From Chloroflexota bacterium (GTDB lineage: Bacteria > Chloroflexota > Anaerolineae > Aggregatilineales > Phototrophicaceae), in contig JACRPS010000031.1 in the NCBI GenBank assembly GCA_016223085.1, forward strand, positions 116,981 to 180,980: a stretch of 64,000 bases of DNA. The letters run 5' to 3'. Below the pieces are notes generated by a model. That model was not told the DNA's origin and did not search any database. It saw only the letters and a list, made by a program, of their open reading frames with translations. Both the position numbers and the translations under genes were made by a program. Of the stretch, positions 58,488 through 64,000 are shown piece by piece (within the stretch, counting starts at the first letter, position 1; each line of letters starts with the position of its first letter).

Positions 58488-60158
58488 ATCGTGGACCAAC
58501 GGGTCAACCTCAACAAAGGTTGGCTCGTTTGCATTATGCCCCAAAACGATGTGGTAATCTGATTTGAGGGTCAGCGCCACAACCCGATCATCTTCCACAT
58601 ACACGCGCTCGACAATGAGCTTCACCAATTGATGCTGTTTTTCAATATCACCCTGACAGGCTTCCCAGCGATCTTGGAAGTTTTCAAGGATGTCTGCTGC
58701 TAAATCCAGTTCTTCCTCAACCGGCGTCAGGTTCTCTAGCTCCTGCTGAAGTTTCAACCGCTTCTCCAGGTAATCCGCTTTGTCGGTAATGAACCCGTTA
58801 TCCCAGCGAAAATCCATTCGGTCAATCGTTGACCGAATCTCTGCTAATCGCTGTTCCAGGCTTTGCTCTCCTAACACGGCACTCATGGTACTCAAGAGAT
58901 TTGCGTGCCAGTTCGCCGGGGGATTGAGTGTGGAGAGAATATGGTGAACTTGCTCATCAATCACTTCGACTCTCACTTCTGGTTGAGTACAGGGAAAACC
59001 TGCAATGCGAGAGCCGCAACGGTAATGAGAAATTTTACGGTCTGACCGGGAATGGCAATGCATCTTCCCCCACGCAGGAAAGTTAGCACCCTCTACAGGA
59101 TTGGAACAGCAGCGGTAGCAGTAAATCAGGCCGCGCAAAACGTAGGGGTTGTAGCGTTTGTAAGCTTGGTGATGTCCGTAGCGTTCTTCGCGTACCTGCC
59201 AGCAGCGGTTAAAAACCCCAGGGTCAATAATTGCCTGGTGCTTTCCGTCATACAATTCAACTGGGGCTGTGAAATTGCGTGAACCATCAGCATTACGGCG
59301 GGTTTGCTGGTATCGCACCTTTCCGATATAGATTTCGTTGCGTAGAATCTCGCGCACTGTGTCTCTGGTAAATGGCCGACCCGATCTACTCTTGTAGCCG
59401 TGTTCGTTTAAGAGTCGAGCAATGTCGGTATAGCTGAAACGGCCAGACGCATAAGCCTCGAATGCAAGCTGGACACCTGGAACTTCATTTTCATTGGGTA
59501 TCAAATGTTTTCCCTCACGTGTGTAACCGAAGGGCGCGATGTTGTTATGAAACCCCTGACGAATTTTCTCATGTCGTCCTTTCGACACTTCTGCCGCGAG
59601 GTTGCGCGAATACCATTCAGCGACACTTTCCATGATGCCCTCAATCAACGCTCCAATTGGGCCATCGCTATCTTCACTCGGCTCGGTTACAGAAAAAACC
59701 TTGATGCCGTAGTCATAACGAAGGAGAGATTTGATGGCAAGAGCATCGGTGCGGTTACGGGCAAAACGGTCAAATTTGTGTACGACTAACGCATCGAATT
59801 TGTGATGCCGGGCGTCCTGGCGCATCTGCTGAAACCCAGGTCTTTCCGCAGTACGGCCAGATTGCGCCTCATCCGTATACACTTTTACTAGGTGTCCGCT
59901 TTGTGCCTGCACCCACGTCTGAATTGCGCGTAGCTGCGCATCAATCGAGTAATTGCCCACTTGCTCCTCTGAACTGATCCGTAAATAGGCTGCATATCGT
60001 ATCACTTCGGTTTTCCTTTTCTCTCGTTTTACGTTCGTTGGACTAAACTTAGAAACAATTTCCTTTAACCGTTCATCCAGTTTCGGCGCGACAAAAAAGC
60101 GGGGCATAGGGGACTGACCTTTAGGATTTGGCTTGGGTCTTTGTCGTGGTTCACTCAT
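58425..60158 (-). CDS. large serine recombinase (integrase)
   Basis: The product is about 577 residues. The resolvase domain has YAAYLRISSEEQVGNYSIDAQ with the catalytic serine, then DALVVHKFDRFARNRTDALAI. The recombinase domain follows (GRFSYTDIARLLNEHGYKSRSGRPFTRDTVREILRNEIYIGKVRY). A zinc ribbon comes next (YCYRCCSNPVEG ... YRCGSRIAGFPC), then a coiled coil. It would integrate or excise DNA through a Ser-DNA link. Start ATG 60158 is chosen (AAAGGA nearby); ATG 60107 is an alternative. The last 21 residues (DWAHRDLNPGPHGCEPCALSS) are read from the antisense strand of tRNA-Val, so the C-terminus was set by the insertion site. Confidence 0.9.
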   Translation of the reverse strand: MSEPRQRPKPNPKGQSPMPRFFVAPKLDERLKEIVSKFSPTNVKREKRKTEVIRYAAYLRISSEEQVGNYSIDAQLRAIQTWVQAQSGHLVKVYTDEAQSGRTAERPGFQQMRQDARHHKFDALVVHKFDRFARNRTDALAIKSLLRYDYGIKVFSVTEPSEDSDGPIGALIEGIMESVAEWYSRNLAAEVSKGRHEKIRQGFHNNIAPFGYTREGKHLIPNENEVPGVQLAFEAYASGRFSYTDIARLLNEHGYKSRSGRPFTRDTVREILRNEIYIGKVRYQQTRRNADGSRNFTAPVELYDGKHQAIIDPGVFNRCWQVREERYGHHQAYKRYNPYVLRGLIYCYRCCSNPVEGANFPAWGKMHCHSRSDRKISHYRCGSRIAGFPCTQPEVRVEVIDEQVHHILSTLNPPANWHANLLSTMSAVLGEQSLEQRLAEIRSTIDRMDFRWDNGFITDKADYLEKRLKLQQELENLTPVEEELDLAADILENFQDRWEACQGDIEKQHQLVKLIVERVYVEDDRVVALTLKSDYHIVLGHNANEPTFVEVDPLVHDWAHRDLNPGPHGCEPCALSS

Positions 60159-60169
60159 TCTTCCTTTCT

Positions 60170-60182
60170 GGGCACAGTGCCC
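60170..60182. promoter_or_regulatory. 13-base palindrome upstream of the integrase start
   Basis: GGGCACAGTGCCC lies 12 bases upstream of the integrase ATG. It could be an operator or half of an attachment-related site. Confidence 0.4.
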
Positions 60183-60194
60183 ATCAAAATAAAA

Positions 60195-60228
60195 AGTCGT
60201 CAACCGCTGACAATAGCAATTGACGACT
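60195..60228. repeat. inverted repeat with 9-base arms before the integrase gene
   Basis: AGTCGTCAA (60195-60203) and TTGACGACT (60220-60228) are perfect inverted arms around 16 bases. The position just upstream of the integrase promoter region suggests an operator or recombinase site. Confidence 0.5.
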
Positions 60229-60326
60229 AAGCTGATAAAATCGCTTTAGCCCTCATGCTGCTTATACCAGCGTGTTGGGTCAGCCCTCGGTGGGTGGTTA
60301 CAACACCTGCCGGGGGCACAATGTTT

Positions 60327-60686
60327 CTATGACACAATACGTAACATACTATGGGATTTTGTCGTGTTAGTCAACCAACCGAAGCGATATACTTTTGCTG
60401 AGCCTTTGGGAAGGTAACGTGGGGGAGAGCTTATCAGGCGGTTGAAGCGATACAACAAATAAGCAAAAGTGGTCAAGCGGGGATAATCAATACGAAAGCG
60501 AAACAGGCGTTTTTCTTCGCCCACGAGCCTGTTTTGGTACAATCTAAGTGGTTTGGGAAGGCTTTTTTGCTCTGCCCATTTCGTTAATCGTTGCAGCTCG
60601 TTACGACGATTAAAGGCACACAAGATAGAGCAAAGTTTACAACAACTTGCATAGAGATTTTGGTAAGCAGAATAATATTTATCCAT
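60327..60686 (-). CDS. hypothetical 119-residue protein
   Basis: MDKYYSAYQNLYASCCKLCSILCAFNRRNELQRLTKWAEQ starts the product, which is basic and rich in Tyr, Arg and Leu. No family is recognised. A good promoter lies just upstream: TTGACT (60726-60721) and TAGACT (60703-60698) with a 17-base spacer. It would start transcription only a few bases before the ATG, so translation would be leaderless or nearly so. This promoter is the main support for the gene. It is in the AT-rich element, between the integrase and the HEPN gene. Confidence 0.45.
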   Translation of the reverse strand: MDKYYSAYQNLYASCCKLCSILCAFNRRNELQRLTKWAEQKSLPKPLRLYQNRLVGEEKRLFRFRIDYPRLTTFAYLLYRFNRLISSPPRYLPKGSAKVYRFGWLTNTTKSHSMLRIVS

Positions 60687-60697
60687 AATATACTATG

Positions 60698-60726
60698 AGT
60701 CTAGCAGGCGTGGATAAAAGAGTCAA
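60698..60726 (-). promoter_or_regulatory. promoter before the 119-residue hypothetical gene
   Basis: TTGACT and TAGACT with exactly 17 bases between, reading towards 60686. Confidence 0.55.
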
Positions 60727-60778
60727 GTAATCTCAGATATAAGGGATGGGCATTACCTTGTAAAATCGCGCACGAACA

Positions 60779-61102
60779 TTAATAACCGGGTGCTCTAATC
60801 ATTCGGCCACACGCAAGTTCATCAACCTCTATGACTGCCTGGCTATGTACCCATCCATTTACAACTTGACCCTCATCATTTAGATACCGTATTGCCCACC
60901 ATTTATCTATGTTGGGCCGACCACCATTATGTCCGGTAGCATAGGCTGTTTTTCCATCAGGCAGAACACCTATCTGGTTGGTACTTTCATCGTCAACTTT
61001 ACGTGGATAGCTGCGAACGGCAGCCCCCATTTGATTGGCTGGCTTGAGTTCGCATAGGGAGGCTTCGGCTGTAGCCGTGATTAGAATTGCTGATTGTGTG
61101 GC
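60779..61102 (-). pseudogene. SH3-like domain, in frame with and cut off from the HEPN gene by TGA
   Basis: Directly after the TGA of the HEPN/TM gene (61105-61103) the same frame runs on for 107 codons: ATQSAILITATAEASLCELK, then PANQMGAAVRSYPRKVDDES, IGVLPDGKTAYATGHNGG, WWAIRYLNDEGQVVNGWVHS and a stop at 60779. This is a linker followed by a bacterial SH3 domain that binds cell-wall or peptide ligands. An ATG at 61030 could start a small 83-residue protein but lies inside the domain and has no ribosome site. A CGA-to-TGA change would explain the break. Read-through or sequencing error are alternatives. Confidence 0.65.
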
Positions 61103-62002
61103 TCATTGATCGAGAGTTGCAACCAACTCCTCATAAGGGAGATAACCACGCTCTCTTAAATCTTGAAGCTGAGCAACAGTTAAGCCCCATTTTAGATAAT
61201 CCTCTAAAGTTAGATAACCTTTGCTTTCAAGGATTGCCTCAAGTTCTTTAATCTGAACATCGCTTAGCCTGAACTGAGCCGCAACTTCAGCCAAGCGATT
61301 TCGTTCTTGCTCGAACTGGATAGTTGGATCGAGTGTTAAAATTTCTTCTTGTGGAGGCGTATTGGGAAATTGACCGCCACTTTGAAAAAGAAACATAAGG
61401 ACAATAACTGCAACAGAAGCCCCTGCCAGACCGAGCCATACTCGACTGCTATTTCCCGATTTGTTCTTTGGGGTAATTGATACACTTGTCGGTTTATCAG
61501 CAAGGTCACGGGGATCGGCATTGACACTGTGGGCAGATAGGTGCGGCGGCAACCGCATACCTTCTGACCACTGTAGATAATAATTTTTTGCCTCGTCTGC
61601 CTGCTGTTTCGCACCAATTGCATCAAGAAGTTTCCACGCTAGGAAAGCAGCCTCTATAGAATCATTCGGATGCTCATGAGCATTGTCATTTCCTATTTCA
61701 AGTAAAAGATGCACATAGCTTCTTGATTTCTTGCTGATTTTCCCTTTAAACGGGGCGGGGGTTCCATCTCTGATGATACGTAACCAACCCCGCGAATCTA
61801 CATGGTTTAGAAGAAATTGTTCATTTGTGAGGGCTTCAGTGGGAAAAGGCTTGTAAGGGGTGTCCAGTATGTCCTGTAATGCTTTACCTGAGGCTGCAAA
61901 ACTACCAAAATGTTGCTGGTAATTTCGCAACACAAACGGACCAAGTGCCTTTTTAAGGAGGTCAAAAACCTGCTGTGACCGCCCCATTATTGGTTGTTGC
62001 AT
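61103..62002 (-). CDS. Swt1-type HEPN domain protein with one membrane helix
   Basis: The 299-residue protein starts with about 140 residues that resemble the Swt1-type HEPN fold: SQQVFDLLKKALGPFVLRNYQQHFG, then SYVHLLLEIGNDNAHEHPNDSIEAAFLAWKLLDAIGAKQQADEA. In RNase-active HEPN proteins this place reads R-x4-6-H; here the Arg is Gly (GNDNAH, His109), so RNase activity may be lost. A membrane helix at 189-206 (WLGLAGASVAVIVLMFLFQ) and a helical C-terminus follow. GAGGAG precedes the ATG. It may be a sensor partner of the second HEPN protein. The frame continues past the stop into an SH3 domain. Confidence 0.65.
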   Translation of the reverse strand: MQQPIMGRSQQVFDLLKKALGPFVLRNYQQHFGSFAASGKALQDILDTPYKPFPTEALTNEQFLLNHVDSRGWLRIIRDGTPAPFKGKISKKSRSYVHLLLEIGNDNAHEHPNDSIEAAFLAWKLLDAIGAKQQADEAKNYYLQWSEGMRLPPHLSAHSVNADPRDLADKPTSVSITPKNKSGNSSRVWLGLAGASVAVIVLMFLFQSGGQFPNTPPQEEILTLDPTIQFEQERNRLAEVAAQFRLSDVQIKELEAILESKGYLTLEDYLKWGLTVAQLQDLRERGYLPYEELVATLDQ

Positions 62003-62132
62003 AGCACTTACAACTCCTCATGGTGTAGTTATTATGCGACAATGGGAAGCAGCGACAGTTATATGATTGATTATACAGCTAATTACTCAAAATGAAGCTC
62101 CTAATTATAGGGTAACATTATCCATTTTCAAT

Positions 62133-62177
62133 ATACACCGTGCAATGGCCTGTCAAAACACGGATTGCACGGTGTAT
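62133..62177. repeat. inverted repeat with 14-base perfect arms
   Basis: ATACACCGTGCAAT (62133-62146) and ATTGCACGGTGTAT (62164-62177) flank a 17-base loop, between the small membrane protein gene and the HEPN gene. It may be a terminator without U-run, a binding site or a miniature mobile remnant. Confidence 0.7.
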
Positions 62178-62200
62178 AGGTGGTTAGTGGCATAGGGTCG

Positions 62201-62422
62201 TTAGCGTTTATAAAAAAGCCGCCAACTCACTGCAAAAATGCTTATGCAGCACATTACGACCACATTCACCACAAGATTGGCGACTTGGATTTTTGGCATT
62301 GCTACCAATAAGCCAATAGCCAGCACAATACCCACTAATATCATAATGACAAGCGCGCACGCCGTTGCGCCTGCAAAAAAGTAACGGCGTCGCTCCTGAG
62401 CGCGGTCAAGGCTTGGGTACAT
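62201..62422 (-). CDS. small two-helix membrane protein
   Basis: The 73-residue product MYPSLDRAQERRRYFFAGATACALVIMILVGIVLAIGLLVAMPKIQVANLVVNVVVMCCISIFAVSWRLFYKR has two membrane helices with a short basic N-terminus. GAGAGGGG lies 8 bases before the ATG at 62422; the frame open to 62494 has no better start. Unknown function. Small membrane proteins beside HEPN genes could act as effectors, but this is speculation. Confidence 0.55.
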   Translation of the reverse strand: MYPSLDRAQERRRYFFAGATACALVIMILVGIVLAIGLLVAMPKIQVANLVVNVVVMCCISIFAVSWRLFYKR

Positions 62423-62625
62423 GATAATCCCCTCTCTTGTAACTCTATGGACAAATCCTTGCCTGTCCGGTATCAGGCAAAAACTTGCCCACAAAGCAGA
62501 AGGGACTCAGCTTCTAAAGAGTGCTAAGGAAACTATGCAATAATAACATTAATATGAACAGTTGTCAAATGTTATAGGATGATGTCAACAGAGGTTAAAG
62601 CCAGAAGCCAATATAAGCAGCTTGG

Positions 62626-63648
62626 TTAAAAAAGCATCTCTAAAGTAAAAGGAACTCGCAGGTCAAGCTCGTAAATGAGTCTGAGCATTTCTCCGGCCAA
62701 TCGTAAGGCTTCCTGCCCTTTGTCGGAGTCTATCGCTACAAGTCCATGCACCCATTTATTCCTAAACTGGCGTACAGAATTCAATTCTTCACAAAGTGAA
62801 GCAGGAATGACACCCGCTAAGCGAAGTTTCTTCGTTATAGCTGACGCAGAATAGGCTCGACCTTCAATAAGTATTTTATGAAGCTCTTTATTGGACTTCT
62901 GTTTTCCCGATGCCAGCATTCTGGCGCTGTCTAGGTGATCTAAATAGCCTTGCCAAAAAACGCCGAGCAATTTTTCTGTAACCGTCCAGGAAGTAGCAAG
63001 GCACAATCCAAAGTCATGATCCTCATATGCTTTACAGCTTCGGAGATAAAGGTTTACAAGATCAAGAGCGTCACTTGAAGGATGTCGCAAAATTTGATCC
63101 ATAAGCTGACAGGAATTTTCCAGAACTTGGATAGATATAACTGCTGACCGCTTTTCTCGCCACCACTGAAATTCTGGTGGGATAGCGTCGGATGAGCGCA
63201 CAAAATGGTACTGAGCATTGACTACAGACTCATGATGCATCACGCCCTTTTCATCTATCGAACGATAGGAGAGCATATTCGAGGGCGTAACAACCATTTT
63301 ACGAAGATGCCGTGTTTCCTCTTGAGCTAATGCAGCATACAAACAGACAAGATGGGCGTTAAGAACTGAAATGCGAAAGTAAATCGCCTGTTGGATAGTC
63401 GGTGTACTTGCAACCCAATCAAGTTGAGGGTCAACGTAACCGCGAGATGGCGTGGAAAAATCAAAGATGAATACGCCCTGCGCCTCAACTATTAATGTGA
63501 TGCCCTGCGGTAGACTTGTTCTAAAAACCTCTATGCTCCAAGCACTTGTATCATGGAGCGATGGAATTTGACCTACCCATATCGGAGGCCAATGAAAATA
63601 TCCTGCCCCAGTAGAAAGCATAGGATTCATGTCGTTGGGATTACCCAT
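62626..63648 (-). CDS. protein with C-terminal HEPN-like RNase motif
   Basis: The 340-residue protein starts at ATG 63648 with AGGAG 8 bases upstream; TTG 63717 is less likely. The N-terminal 150 residues are an unknown alpha/beta part. The C-terminal half is helical (SSDALDLVNLYLRSCKAYEDHDFGLCLATSWTVTEKLLGVFWQGYL) and ends with SLCEELNSVRQFRNKWVHGLVAIDSDKGQEALRLAGEMLRLIYELDL. RNKWVH is an R-x4-H HEPN signature (Arg296, His301). It may be an RNA-cleaving effector of a defence or toxin system. The AT-rich composition agrees with the rest of the element. Confidence 0.6.
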   Translation of the reverse strand: MGNPNDMNPMLSTGAGYFHWPPIWVGQIPSLHDTSAWSIEVFRTSLPQGITLIVEAQGVFIFDFSTPSRGYVDPQLDWVASTPTIQQAIYFRISVLNAHLVCLYAALAQEETRHLRKMVVTPSNMLSYRSIDEKGVMHHESVVNAQYHFVRSSDAIPPEFQWWREKRSAVISIQVLENSCQLMDQILRHPSSDALDLVNLYLRSCKAYEDHDFGLCLATSWTVTEKLLGVFWQGYLDHLDSARMLASGKQKSNKELHKILIEGRAYSASAITKKLRLAGVIPASLCEELNSVRQFRNKWVHGLVAIDSDKGQEALRLAGEMLRLIYELDLRVPFTLEMLF

Positions 63649-63901
63649 TGCAGTGTCTCCTGCGAAAGGGAAGCGAAAAGTCCATTCCTCAAAATTTCTT
63701 CGTGAGCCAACCTTCAAGCTAACGCGGCGGTTCTTATACAGTAGAATGGCAAGCCAAGAGTGATTGCTGTCAGAGCAAAAAATAGGAATAAACCCAAAGC
63801 CTATCTGTTAGTAGTCAGAGCGGGTGTTTCCGAAGGTTTTCATAGGTCGTAGTTTCCACTAAGTACCTATCCGTAAAAAGGCAAAGGGGTTGAAAAAGGA
63901 G
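63649..63901. other. intergenic stretch between diverging genes
   Basis: These 253 bases carry the promoter side of the HEPN-motif gene and the upstream part of the gene cut by the right edge. No clear hexamer pair or repeat was identified. Confidence 0.4.
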
Positions 63902-64000
63902 ATGTATCGCGTTCAGATTGAAGTCGCCAAACACCAATCAGAACGGATACATCTTGAGCGAGAATCATACCCCAAAGCCGAACAAGGTGGATTATTTTCG
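63902..64000 (+). CDS. start of an unidentified gene, cut by right edge
   Basis: From ATG 63902 the frame is open to the edge for 33 codons (MYRVQIEVAKHQSERIHLER...). AAAAAGGAG touches the ATG, and CAAAGGGG lies about 12 bases before it, so translation is plausible. Too short to name. Confidence 0.35.
   Translation, partial: MYRVQIEVAKHQSERIHLERESYPKAEQGGLFS

Noticed and set aside
48700..64000. CRISPR array
   Set aside because: No regularly spaced direct repeats with unique spacers were seen anywhere in the window; the repeats are palindromes at irregular distances.
60203..64000. attR of the tRNA-Val element inside the window
   Set aside because: I found no second copy of the tRNA 3' segment (GGTTCAAGTCCCTGTGCGCC) to the right of the tRNA gene; the end must lie beyond 64000.

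Overview
The window looks like a chromosome segment of a GC-rich bacterium, most likely a Chloroflexota member of the Anaerolineae type. This is inferred from lipoproteins with Thr/Pro linkers, a PgpH-YbeY-DgkA cluster, M20 dipeptidases, TipAS-type MerR, PIG-V-like mannosyltransferase and many short palindromic intergenic repeats. I could not run a phylogeny. No rRNA and no CRISPR array were seen. One tRNA gene (Val, anticodon CAC) is present.

Layout. 1-7.9 kb: a truncated PKD lipoprotein, a fused GHMP sugar kinase/nucleotidyltransferase, a large hybrid histidine kinase with two receiver domains, a zinc dehydrogenase and a secreted beta-propeller. 8-16 kb: a solo tyrosine recombinase, a small beta-rich protein, a nucleotidyltransferase, an LLM-class oxidoreductase and three tandem M20 dipeptidases that show patchy near-identity. 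16-26 kb: a TipAS-type MerR regulator with its own long-spacer promoter, then a long minus-strand block (glycosidase-like protein, DgkA, YbeY, PgpH, YqeY, MtaB, TPR protein, response regulator). 26-34.6 kb: a secreted propeller, a membrane protein, LipA, a PAC2 protein, a J-domain protein and a DnaB-like ATPase divergent from the principal sigma factor. 34.8-49.5 kb: mannosyltransferase, IlvE, a CoA-transferase, UspA, a divergent NarL/GAF-kinase pair, two CBS proteins, DoxX, an orphan ABC ATPase, a VWA-FHA protein, a phosphoribosyltransferase with an in-frame stop, a large GT39-like protein and a membrane methyltransferase.

49.5-58.3 kb is an accessory-looking minus-strand region. A molybdenum hydroxylase (XdhD-like) and its FAD-type partner (YgfM-like) both lack recognisable redox-cofactor residues. 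They are separated by a HicA/HicB pair, a DinB-like protein and a TPR protein. Downstream of the hydroxylase lies an operon of a PIN-type toxin, two related UPF0175-like antitoxins, a frameshifted HicB and a PD-(D/E)XK nuclease.

From the tRNA-Val gene (58.4 kb) to the right edge the sequence is visibly more AT-rich and has none of the palindromic repeats. It begins with a large serine recombinase whose 3' end reads antisense into the tRNA. It carries an Swt1-HEPN/TM protein split by an in-frame TGA from an SH3 domain, a small membrane protein and a second protein with a C-terminal HEPN RNase motif. I read this as the left part of an integrative element with a candidate defence cargo. The right end lies beyond the window.

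Two features stand out across the host part. One is about twenty copies of a palindromic element (arms GTAGGG.../...CCCTAC), several of which supply stop codons of the neighbouring genes. The other is three genes broken by single-base lesions, which could be real decay or sequencing error.
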